Below, piece by piece: positions 15,164 to 20,074 of a DNA stretch of 20,074 bases. The first letter of the stretch is position 1. Each line of letters opens with the position of its first letter. The notes below the pieces were generated by a model. The model made no database searches and was not told the DNA's origin. It was given only the letters and a program-made list of their open reading frames with translations. The DNA lies in assembly GCA_023458355.1 (NCBI GenBank), contig JAEWZS010000189.1, positions 1 through 20,074 of the forward strand, read 5' to 3'. The position numbers were made by a program, and so were the translations under genes. The DNA comes from Bacillota bacterium. Its GTDB lineage: Bacteria > Bacillota > Clostridia > Christensenellales > CAG-138.

Positions 15164-15508
15164 ATGGAAGACTGTCTGTTTTGTAAGATTATCGCCGATG
15201 AAATACCTTGTAATAAAGCGTATGAGGACGATACTGTTCTCGCCTTTTATGACATCGCACCGCAGGCACCTAAGCATGTGCTCATCATCCCGAAAAAGCA
15301 CATCAATGCGGTCTCGGAACTTAAAGAGGAGGACCGTGAACTGTGGTTTCATATGGCCGAAGTTGCAAATAAGCTAGCCAAAGAGTTTGCCATTGATGAA
15401 AACGGTTACCGCCTCGTGACGAATGTAGGTTCGGATGGCGGGCAGAGCGTCAAGCATCTCCATCTGCACGTAATGGGCGGCAGAAGTATGCAGTGGCCAC
15501 CGGGCTAA
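15164..15508 (+). CDS. HIT-family nucleotide-binding protein (HinT-like)
   Basis: A 114-residue histidine triad protein of the HinT/PKCI branch, which hydrolyses adenosine phosphoramidates and related nucleotides. The N-terminal CLFCKI has the Cys pair C4/C7 that, with H46 and H98, can bind zinc. The strand PKHVLIIPKKHI is typical. The catalytic triad is HLHLH at 98-102, followed by VMGG. The Shine-Dalgarno AAGGAG lies 8 bases before the ATG, 16 bases after mtaB. It is the last gene of the chaperone operon; no convincing terminator follows, only a weak AAAGC/GCTTT hairpin. Confidence 0.93.
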   Translation: MEDCLFCKIIADEIPCNKAYEDDTVLAFYDIAPQAPKHVLIIPKKHINAVSELKEEDRELWFHMAEVANKLAKEFAIDENGYRLVTNVGSDGGQSVKHLHLHVMGGRSMQWPPG

Positions 15509-15569
15509 AAAGCGTCTTTTGCTTTGTTGTAAGCCTTGGCGATACATAAACTTATCGCCCGATAAGCTG

Positions 15570-15598
15570 TTGACTTGAGCAAAGGCTTCAAGTATAAT
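15570..15598 (+). promoter_or_regulatory. Sigma-A-type promoter of rpsU
   Basis: -35 TTGACT (15570-15575), a 17-base spacer and a perfect -10 TATAAT (15593-15598). It predicts a start near 15605 and a leader of about 74 bases, so rpsU has its own supply independent of CIRCE control. Confidence 0.85.
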
Positions 15599-15630
15599 AC
15601 TCATGTGTTTTAGGCAGTCCTATGCTGATG

Positions 15631-15655
15631 GCAACGGCACGGTGTGCAATGTTGC
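15631..15655 (+). promoter_or_regulatory. Hairpin in the rpsU leader
   Basis: GCAAC (15631-15635) pairs with GTTGC (15651-15655), and inside it GCAC (15637-15640) with GTGC (15644-15647) around GGT. The structure ends 5 bases before the G-rich Shine-Dalgarno (15661-15669). A ribosomal-protein autoregulatory leader is possible but unproven. Confidence 0.4.
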
Positions 15656-15678
15656 GGCAGAGGGGGGGGAAATGATCA

Positions 15679-15849
15679 ATGGAAATTCGTGTAGGTGAAA
15701 ATGAATCTTTGGAAAGCGCCCTTAAGCGTTTCAAGCGCAAGTGCGCACGTTCCGGCGTGTTGGCGGAGGTTCGCAGGCGCGAGCATTACGAGAAGCCCAG
15801 CGTGAAGCGCAAGAAGAAGGCTGAGGCAGCGAGGAAGCGCAAGTATTGA
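15679..15849 (+). CDS. rpsU: 30S ribosomal protein S21
   Basis: A 56-residue, strongly basic small-subunit protein: MEIRVGENESLESALKRFKR then KCARSGVLAEVRRREHYEKP and a Lys/Arg-rich end KRKKKAEAARKRKY. The ENESLESALKRFKRK start and the RRREHYEKPSVKRKKK segment are S21 signatures, and the length matches the family. It helps mRNA and anti-Shine-Dalgarno contacts on the 30S platform. A G-rich Shine-Dalgarno ends 9 bases before the ATG. The ATG at 15672 is out of frame and is rejected. Its location right after mtaB/HIT is standard in Firmicutes; yqeY, which often follows, is not here. Confidence 0.97.
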   Translation: MEIRVGENESLESALKRFKRKCARSGVLAEVRRREHYEKPSVKRKKKAEAARKRKY

Positions 15850-15857
15850 GCGCTTAA

Positions 15858-15896
15858 TACCGCGCGGTGCGCGGTACGATTGATTCCTGCAATCGT
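15858..15896 (+). promoter_or_regulatory. Two tandem hairpins downstream of rpsU
   Basis: TACCGCGC (15858-15865) pairs with GCGCGGTA (15869-15876) around GGT. ACGATTG (15876-15882) pairs with CAATCGT (15890-15896) around a 7-base loop. Neither has a T tract. They lie between the rpsU stop and the real terminator and may protect the mRNA 3' end. Confidence 0.45.
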
Positions 15897-15937
15897 GCTC
15901 CAGGCGTTTGGAATCCTTAACACAAATATGACAGTAC

Positions 15938-15963
15938 GAGCTCGGTGAAAACCGAGCTCTTTT
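15938..15963 (+). terminator. Rho-independent terminator of rpsU
   Basis: GAGCTCGGT (15938-15946) pairs perfectly with ACCGAGCTC (15951-15959) around a GAAA tetraloop, followed by TTTT. Confidence 0.88.
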
Positions 15964-15975
15964 CATATACACAAA

Positions 15976-16005
15976 TTGACATAGCGACCTGTTTTTGATT
16001 ACAAT
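15976..16005 (+). promoter_or_regulatory. Sigma-A-type promoter of the 88-residue membrane protein gene
   Basis: Perfect -35 TTGACA (15976-15981), an 18-base spacer, and -10 TACAAT (16000-16005, 5 of 6). Predicted start near 16012, giving a very short leader that begins close to the Shine-Dalgarno AAAGGGGA. Confidence 0.75.
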
Positions 16006-16026
16006 AATAAAAAAAGGGGATTGGTT

Positions 16027-16293
16027 ATGATGATGTCTGATTTCAGCAATATTTTTTTAGGCGGTGCCGGCATACTATTAACGATTGTTATCGCGCTCAT
16101 ACCCGCCATATGCATGGGGTTCGTTGTGAAAAATCTCGCGCTGAAAAAGGGGTACCGTGTAAGCTTTGCTTGGGGTTTTTTCTTCGGCATGCTGGCCCTT
16201 CTTTACTGGGGGCTCGCTCCTACACATCCTGAACTTCAGGCGCAAATTATCGCAGAGGGCGTGCGCCGCGCCAATAATCCGTCACAGCAATAA
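16027..16293 (+). CDS. Small two-helix membrane protein, unknown function
   Basis: An 88-residue protein of no family I recognise. Two hydrophobic segments: about 12-36 (GGAGILLTIVIALIPAICMGFVV) is long enough to span the membrane and rich in Ile/Leu, written here in part as GILLTIVIALIPAICMGF; about 48-65 (AWGFFFGMLALLYWGL) is the second. Between them lies a basic loop KNLALKKGYR; the tail after residue 66 (HPELQAQIIAEGVRRANNPSQQ, in part QAQIIAEGVRRANN) is hydrophilic. The gene begins with three ATG codons in a row (16027, 16030, 16033); the first lies 7 bases after the Shine-Dalgarno AAAGGGGA and is chosen. It has its own promoter and its own terminator, so it is a single-gene unit between rpsU and the ymxH-like gene. 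Confidence 0.75.
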   Translation: MMMSDFSNIFLGGAGILLTIVIALIPAICMGFVVKNLALKKGYRVSFAWGFFFGMLALLYWGLAPTHPELQAQIIAEGVRRANNPSQQ

Positions 16294-16306
16294 TTCGTTA
16301 TGCTTT

Positions 16307-16331
16307 AAACCGCGCTATGCGCGGTTTTTTT
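16307..16331 (+). terminator. Rho-independent terminator of the small membrane protein gene
   Basis: AAACCGCGC (16307-16315) pairs perfectly with GCGCGGTTT (16319-16327) around TAT, and T continues to 16331. Confidence 0.92.
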
Positions 16332-16369
16332 ATGCCTTAGCTGCATATCATTCTGTAGAGGTGGTAGCT

Positions 16370-16612
16370 TTGGCAAATACAAGCTTTTGTGAACTCAGGA
16401 GGAAAGAAGTAGTCAACGTGCGCGATGGCGCGCGCCTTGGCTGTGTCTGCGATATGGAGATTGATCTTGGGACCGGTATCGTATGCGCCATCATTGTGCC
16501 GGGACCGCCTCGTTTTTGGGGCATCCTTAAGAGCAATGAGGAGCTTGTGATTCCGTTCAATAAGATATCCAAAATCGGCGACGACGTGATTTTGGTGGAT
16601 ATTATGCTTTAA
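16370..16612 (+). CDS. YlmC/YmxH-family sporulation protein (PRC-barrel)
   Basis: An 80-residue single PRC-barrel protein. The sequence ELRRKEVVNVRDGARLGCVC, followed by DMEIDLGTG, IVPGPPRFWGI, EELVIPFNKISKIGDDVILVD, closely follows the small Firmicutes YlmC/YmxH sporulation family (consensus pattern RKEVINV-DG-RLG, VPGP-RF, IPW-I-KIG-D-ILV). Its exact biochemical role is not established. The frame is open well upstream but is coding for another gene there. The most likely start is TTG at 16370, giving MANTSFCELRRKEV, with Shine-Dalgarno-like AGAGGTGG (16357-16364) 5 bases upstream; a GTG at 16361 lies within that site. A short gap after the previous terminator leaves little room for its promoter, which I could not identify. 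Confidence 0.85.
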   Translation: MANTSFCELRRKEVVNVRDGARLGCVCDMEIDLGTGIVCAIIVPGPPRFWGILKSNEELVIPFNKISKIGDDVILVDIML

Positions 16613-16645
16613 TCTGCAAAATATCTACAAAATATAGCTTTTTTC

Positions 16646-16674
16646 TGGTAAAACGACACAAGGGATGCTATAAT
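16646..16674 (+). promoter_or_regulatory. Extended -10 promoter of nrdR-pgeF with A/T-rich upstream tract
   Basis: A perfect TATAAT (16669-16674) preceded by TG at 16666-16667 forms an extended -10. The -35 position (TGGTAA, 16646-16651) is poor, as expected for this class. Upstream, 16617-16644 is A/T-rich with two copies of CAAAATAT (16617-16624, 16628-16635) 11 bases apart, resembling an UP element. Confidence 0.65.
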
Positions 16675-16702
16675 AACTCCAAATAGGCTAGGAGGATAGC
16701 AT

Positions 16703-17161
16703 ATGAAGTGCCGGTATTGCCTCAGCAACGAAAGTAAAGTCGTTGATTCCCGTCCGACAGATGACGGTACCTCCATCCGGCGAAGGCGCGAATGCATGAA
16801 TTGCGGCAAGCGCTTTACCACCTACGAAAAAATTGAAGAGATTCCCATCATGGTCATCAAAAAGGATGGTCGTAGGGAGCCTTTCGATAGCCAGAAGATC
16901 GTAAACGGCGTACGCAAGGCATGCCAAAAGCGCCCCATATCTGCCTTGGAGCAGGACAAGCTTGTTGATGATGTAACGCGCGAGGTATTCAACTCGCTCG
17001 AACAGGAAATCCCAAGCGAAGCTATCGGCCAAATGGTCATGCGGCGGCTTAAGGACCTCGATGAAGTTGCATATGTGCGTTTTGCTTCCGTTTATAGGCA
17101 ATTTAGGGATATCAGCACATTCATGGACGAGTTGAAGATTCTAATCAACGAAAAGAAATAG
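16703..17161 (+). CDS. nrdR: Transcriptional repressor NrdR
   Basis: Represses ribonucleotide reductase genes in response to ATP/dATP; 152 residues, the usual length. The N-terminal zinc ribbon has C3, C6, C31 and C34 (MKCRYC; ECMNCGKRFTTYE), and the following ATP-cone domain begins at VIKKDGRREPFD and runs to about residue 140. The Shine-Dalgarno AGGAGG lies about 6 bases before the ATG. It is followed 8 bases later by pgeF in an operon. No clear pair of NrdR boxes was seen at its own promoter. Confidence 0.97.
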   Translation: MKCRYCLSNESKVVDSRPTDDGTSIRRRRECMNCGKRFTTYEKIEEIPIMVIKKDGRREPFDSQKIVNGVRKACQKRPISALEQDKLVDDVTREVFNSLEQEIPSEAIGQMVMRRLKDLDEVAYVRFASVYRQFRDISTFMDELKILINEKK

Positions 17162-17169
17162 GAGGCAGC

Positions 17170-18003
17170 GTGAAACATGTATTTCCCCGCGCGCACCATG
17201 GAAGCGCTTACATGCGTTCGGGCAGCACGGGTTTTTTTACTGCGGAAGCGCTTAACGACTTAGGCGGCATACGCCACGGCTTTTCTACCAGGCTTGGTGG
17301 CGTGAGCCCCGCGCCTTACGACAGCTTAAATCTCGGTTGGTCGAGACCGGACCCTATCGAAAATGTCACAAAGAATTTTGAAATTTTCTGTAACGCGGCT
17401 GAAATCGCGCATAACAATATGGTCATCGTCAATTACGAACACGGCGGTACTGTTCTCAAGGTGGGTTCGACGGATCGAGGAAAGGGCTTTGACAAGCCAC
17501 CGCTACCTTTTTGTGACGGCTTAATAACAAACGAAAAAGGCGTTGTGCTTGTGACTTCGCATGCGGATTGCGGTGCGTTTTTTCTCTATGATCCGGTAAA
17601 AAGGGCCGTTGGGCTAGCTCATGCAGGCTGGAAGGGTACGCTTATGCGCATCGGAGCGCGCGCTGTGGAGCTTATGCAGAAAGAATACGGCTCCGATCCA
17701 AAAGATATTCTGGTTTCCACCGGGCCGTGTATTTGTAAAGACTGCTTCGAGGTGGACTTGGAACTTGCGGAGCGCTTTCAAGATGCGTTTAAGACTTCCG
17801 ATCTTTATACGCCGGGTCGCCCCGGCAAGGCGCAGCTTGACCTCGAAATGGCTGCAGCCATCCAAATATTGGAAGCGGGTGTAAAAGAGGAAAATCTTAC
17901 CTTAATGTGCGCATGCACCTATGAGCTTGAGGAGCACTTTTTCTCCCATAGGCGCGATAAGGGTGACACCGGTTCTATGGCAGCCTATATTATGCTTGTT
18001 TAA
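17170..18003 (+). CDS. pgeF: YfiH/PgeF multi-copper-like phosphorylase, peptidoglycan editing factor
   Basis: Member of the YfiH/laccase-domain (DUF152) family. Relatives act as purine nucleoside phosphorylase or as peptidoglycan editing factor, and older annotation calls them polyphenol oxidase; the substrate here cannot be told. The product has 277 residues. Motifs: HGFSTRLGGVS near 36-46, the metal-binding His at 91 (YEHGGTV), Cys at 134 (SHADC) and His at 151 (AHAGWKG), the GPCICKDCFEVD segment, and the C-terminal FFSHRRDKGDTGSMAAYI. The usual QVH before the first His is YEH here and TADC is SHADC, both small deviations. The GTG at 17170 is preceded by AGGAGG with a short 4-base gap; an alternative ATG at 17212 would remove 14 residues. 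Second gene after nrdR. Confidence 0.9.
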   Translation: MKHVFPRAHHGSAYMRSGSTGFFTAEALNDLGGIRHGFSTRLGGVSPAPYDSLNLGWSRPDPIENVTKNFEIFCNAAEIAHNNMVIVNYEHGGTVLKVGSTDRGKGFDKPPLPFCDGLITNEKGVVLVTSHADCGAFFLYDPVKRAVGLAHAGWKGTLMRIGARAVELMQKEYGSDPKDILVSTGPCICKDCFEVDLELAERFQDAFKTSDLYTPGRPGKAQLDLEMAAAIQILEAGVKEENLTLMCACTYELEEHFFSHRRDKGDTGSMAAYIMLV

Positions 18004-18068
18004 TTTTATCTTTTTACTTTTTTGGGAAACGCCAACAGGTGTACCATCCGTTTACATTGTGGAGAAAG

Positions 18069-18111
18069 CTCCGTGCGGGCAAGCTAATCGTGATACCCGC
18101 ACGGAGTTTTT
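18069..18111 (+). terminator. Terminator of nrdR-pgeF, overlapping the next gene's Shine-Dalgarno
   Basis: CTCCGTGCGGG (18069-18079) pairs perfectly with CCCGCACGGAG (18096-18106) around a 16-base loop, followed by five T (18107-18111). The ATG of the next gene begins at 18112, so its Shine-Dalgarno ACGGAG (18101-18106) is the 3' arm of the terminator. Confidence 0.88.
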
Positions 18112-18687
18112 ATGCAATTTACCATTTTATGTTCTATATGTATTTTAATCCTCTTTTTTACCGGCGCACTTGATGCAGCTTGCGAACGCATGCGCATCGA
18201 ACCCATTGGTGCGGCGTTCACAGCGTTAAGTTTAATCGCGCTCAGTCGATTCCAATTTGAACCCTGCCCTGAGATTACGATTAATGCAGCGGCAGGTTTT
18301 TTACCGGCCTATTTACTCTTGGGTGGAATTTTTAGACGCGAAAGAGTCGTTGAAAAAAGCTCTTTACTCCTTCTTCTATCCGGCATTGCGTATAGCGTAG
18401 CATTAATCCTTCTTGCGGATGCGGACAAAGCGTTTTTATTATGTATAAGCGCTGCGCTTATAGCCGTGTTTTTGCGCGAATCGCCGCTTTTTGCCATGTT
18501 TACGGCATCGCTTGTGCCTTTGATAGGCCCCATCTTTTACGCATGCTACGAGCTTTATACTTTAGGTTACGCAAGCTGCGATTTGAACGCACCCTATGTG
18601 CTCGATGCGCAGATGATCGGGCTTATAGCAACGGCGCTTGCCAGTTACTTTCTCGGTGTGCGCAGTCCTCAGCCGGAAAACGGTTGA
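18112..18687 (+). CDS. Integral membrane protein, unknown function
   Basis: A 191-residue, strongly hydrophobic protein with about six or seven predicted spans: roughly 1-22, 30-48, 57-76, 84-104, 106-122, 126-150 and 166-183. The loops are short. The pattern INAAAGFLPAYLLLGG and the late VLDAQMIGLIATALAS faintly recall DUF1614-type membrane proteins, but I would not assign that family without a profile search. No catalytic motif is visible. The ATG is placed directly after the T tract of the preceding terminator; the only Shine-Dalgarno (ACGGAG) is the terminator's 3' arm, so translation from a read-through mRNA would need the hairpin to open. A start at the later Met at 18190 would remove the first span and is less likely. 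It has its own terminator downstream and lies just before spoIIIAA. Confidence 0.75.
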   Translation: MQFTILCSICILILFFTGALDAACERMRIEPIGAAFTALSLIALSRFQFEPCPEITINAAAGFLPAYLLLGGIFRRERVVEKSSLLLLLSGIAYSVALILLADADKAFLLCISAALIAVFLRESPLFAMFTASLVPLIGPIFYACYELYTLGYASCDLNAPYVLDAQMIGLIATALASYFLGVRSPQPENG

Positions 18688-18707
18688 TAAAAAGAATTTA
18701 GGCTGAT

Positions 18708-18736
18708 ACGGCTCCCTTTGAAGGGGGCCGTTTTTT
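18708..18736 (+). terminator. Rho-independent terminator of the 191-residue membrane protein gene
   Basis: ACGGCTCCCTT (18708-18718) pairs with AAGGGGGCCGT (18721-18731), with one T-G pair, around a loop opened to TTGA, followed by T to 18736. It separates this gene from spoIIIAA. Confidence 0.88.
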
Positions 18737-18737
18737 G

Positions 18738-18766
18738 TGCTATTCATTCTTTCGTGCACATAGATA
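18738..18766 (+). promoter_or_regulatory. Candidate sigma-E promoter of the spoIIIA operon
   Basis: TGCTATT (18738-18744) matches 5 of 7 bases of the sigma-E -35 pattern; 14 bases later CATAGATA (18759-18766) matches 5 of 8 bases of the -10. The spacing is right and the spoIIIA operon is sigma-E controlled in Bacillus subtilis. The match is partial, so the call is tentative. Confidence 0.35.
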
Positions 18767-18794
18767 TATAGCAAACATGGAAGGACAGGCACAA

Positions 18795-19691
18795 ATGAAG
18801 GATATACATGCGTGGAAGGAAAGCATAGAAGCTGTGCTGCCGCCGCCGCTCATTCGTGATGTGGAGCAATTAGAGGGCAGAGGCCTCATCGAGGAGATAC
18901 GCGTAAGGGTAAATCGTCCGGTGCAATATGTTCTATCAGACGGAGAGCGTCTTTCCGCATTTTCACCCGATGAGAAATACTGTGATATGCTCTTTGAAAA
19001 CATATGTGAACACTCCGTTTACGCGCGCGAGGATGAGTTGAAAAACTGTTTTGTGACGCTCGCGGGTGGCTGCCGCGTAGGCGTATGCGGCAAGGCGGTG
19101 GTGGAAGAAGGAGCGCTAAAGAGGCTTTCGCGTGTTACGGGCTTCAATGTGCGCATAGCGCGCGAATTCGTAGGCTGTGCGTCAAAAGTTGTTCCCATGA
19201 TGCTCGACAAAAACGGGGACCCGCTTTCCACGCTGCTGATTGCCGCCCCGGGGGTCGGAAAGACCACCATGCTTCGCGATATTGCGCGCCAGTTTTCGAG
19301 CGGCGGAAGCGGTGTCAGACCACGCAAGGTCTGCATTGCAGATGAACGCAGCGAGATTGCCGGCGCGCATTTCGGCATTCCTTTGCTCGATGTGGGGCTT
19401 CGTACGGATGTGATGGATGGATGTCCGAAGTCGCAAGCCATGCGCATGATGATACGCACCATGTCGCCGCAGCTCATCGTTACCGACGAAATCGGCAGCG
19501 AGGAAGATGCACTGGCGGTAAGTGAGGCAGCGGTGAGTGGTGTAGCTGTAGTTGCCTCCGTGCATGCACGAAACCTCGAGGAGGCGCGTGCAAAGAATAC
19601 GGTCGGCAGACTAATCGCCGACGGTCGGTTCTTACGGCTTGTTGAATTGAGCCGTGTCGAAGGCAGAGTATACGAGCGGCTCGTAGTGTAG
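18795..19691 (+). CDS. spoIIIAA: Stage III sporulation protein AA, engulfment ATPase
   Basis: Secretion-type ATPase of the SpoIIIA-SpoIIQ channel linking mother cell and forespore; in B. subtilis it acts in the mother cell during engulfment. The product has 298 residues, near the family length. Walker A is APGVGKTT (151-158), then CIADERSEIAG, Walker B LIVTDE (217-222) followed by IGSEEDA, and VASVHARNLEEA near 253-264. The N-terminal half carries the EEIRVRVNRPVQ segment and GGCRVGVCG. The frame is open from 18735, but the Shine-Dalgarno GGAAGG (18779-18784) lies 10 bases before the ATG at 18795; the upstream ATG at 18777 has no Shine-Dalgarno and overlaps that site. It is followed by spoIIIAB. 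Confidence 0.96.
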   Translation: MKDIHAWKESIEAVLPPPLIRDVEQLEGRGLIEEIRVRVNRPVQYVLSDGERLSAFSPDEKYCDMLFENICEHSVYAREDELKNCFVTLAGGCRVGVCGKAVVEEGALKRLSRVTGFNVRIAREFVGCASKVVPMMLDKNGDPLSTLLIAAPGVGKTTMLRDIARQFSSGGSGVRPRKVCIADERSEIAGAHFGIPLLDVGLRTDVMDGCPKSQAMRMMIRTMSPQLIVTDEIGSEEDALAVSEAAVSGVAVVASVHARNLEEARAKNTVGRLIADGRFLRLVELSRVEGRVYERLVV

Positions 19692-19699
19692 AGGAAAGC

Positions 19700-20074
19700 A
19701 TGATGCGGTTTTTACTGGCACTTTTACTGTTTGGTATATGCTGCTTTGTGGGGTTTGCAAAGGCAAAGTCTCTTAAACGCCGTCTGGACGTTGTGGAGAG
19801 CTTTCTTTTGGATATCAAGCAGCTCAGCATTTTGATGCAATACAAAAGAACGCCCATCGCATCGCTTGTAAAAGAACTTGATGGAAGCGCACTCAGCCCG
19901 TTTTGGGAAGCGTTTCTTGCTAGGCTTACGCGTGGCGGGCCGATCGCAGACGCATGGAAAGCAACACTCGATCATATGCGAGAGGGCGACGGTGATTTTT
20001 TTTACCTTGCAGACGAGGAAACTCGCGTACTTCATGATTTTGGCGACAGCCTCGGCACGAGTGACTTTACGGCA
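19700..20074 (+). CDS. spoIIIAB: Stage III sporulation protein AB, 3'-truncated by window edge
   Basis: The frame stays open to the window end, giving 125 residues of a protein normally about 170 long. It starts with a membrane-anchoring segment MMRFLLALLLFGICCFVGFA (1-20), then a basic stretch KAKSLKRRLDVV, then the amphipathic helices typical of SpoIIIAB (LLDIKQLSILMQYKRTPIAS). The ending LHDFGDSLGTSDFTA is the family FG-x-x-LG-x-TD motif. SpoIIIAB is a membrane protein of the mother-cell side of the SpoIIIA complex. The start could be ATG at 19700 or 19703; the Shine-Dalgarno GAGGA (19691-19695) is 4 or 7 bases away, favouring 19703. It follows spoIIIAA by 8 bases, as in the known operon. 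Confidence 0.93.
   Translation, partial: MMRFLLALLLFGICCFVGFAKAKSLKRRLDVVESFLLDIKQLSILMQYKRTPIASLVKELDGSALSPFWEAFLARLTRGGPIADAWKATLDHMREGDGDFFYLADEETRVLHDFGDSLGTSDFTA

Noticed and set aside
15506..15530. Terminator directly after the HIT gene
   Set aside because: Only a 5-bp AAAGC/GCTTT hairpin with a poor T tail. Read-through toward rpsU cannot be excluded.
15551..15566. CTTATC/GATAAG hairpin before the rpsU promoter as a terminator
   Set aside because: Six-bp stem without T tract; it directly abuts the -35 and could equally be chance.

Overview
The window is one chromosomal stretch of a spore-forming, low-to-mid GC Firmicute, most likely a member of the Clostridia. Three things point there. 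The gene order lepA-hemW-hrcA-grpE-dnaK-dnaJ-prmA-rsmE-mtaB-(HIT)-rpsU is the classic Firmicutes heat-shock/translation cluster. DnaK lacks the extra N-terminal-lobe segment typical of Gram-negative DnaK. Sporulation genes are present (a YlmC/YmxH-family gene, spoIIIAA and the start of spoIIIAB). I cannot name a genus or species from sequence alone. No phage, IS element, CRISPR array, tRNA or rRNA is visible.

Layout. 1-1166: 3' part of glmM (cell-wall precursor synthesis), closed by a strong terminator. 1246-1692: a small unnamed P-loop kinase-like gene. 1772-3163 (minus): single-chain glycyl-tRNA synthetase, convergent with the P-loop gene across a 15-bp terminator stem and driven by a near-consensus promoter. 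3372-3608: a remarkable 78-residue Cys/Asn/Gly-rich protein made of two copies of a CWW-plus-hydrophobic unit. 3612-3896 (minus): a GIY-YIG endonuclease-domain protein, divergent from lepA. The two divergent promoters appear to share a single self-complementary -35 hexamer.

4023-6985: lepA and hemW overlap by one base. 7101-15508: the CIRCE/HrcA-controlled chaperone operon, running on into prmA, rsmE, mtaB and a HIT-family gene. It has intergenic hairpins before grpE and dnaJ, and TTG start codons for grpE, dnaJ and rsmE. 15679-15849: rpsU (S21), with its own promoter, a leader hairpin and a GAAA-loop terminator. 16027-16293: a small membrane protein in its own transcription unit. 16370-16612: a ylmC/ymxH-like sporulation gene. 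16703-18003: nrdR and pgeF. 18112-18687: an unknown integral membrane protein whose Shine-Dalgarno lies inside the terminator of the preceding operon. 18795-20074: spoIIIAA and the start of spoIIIAB, which runs off the window.

Most genes serve protein synthesis and quality control: translation factor, tRNA charging and modification, rRNA and ribosomal-protein methylation, a small-subunit protein and the DnaK chaperone. The right end moves to dNTP regulation and then sporulation (engulfment-stage SpoIIIA channel). There is no obvious large new system. The most promising less-described items are the CWW-repeat small protein, the shared -35 divergent promoter, the terminator/Shine-Dalgarno overlap before the 191-residue membrane protein, and the double-hairpin dnaK-dnaJ junction.
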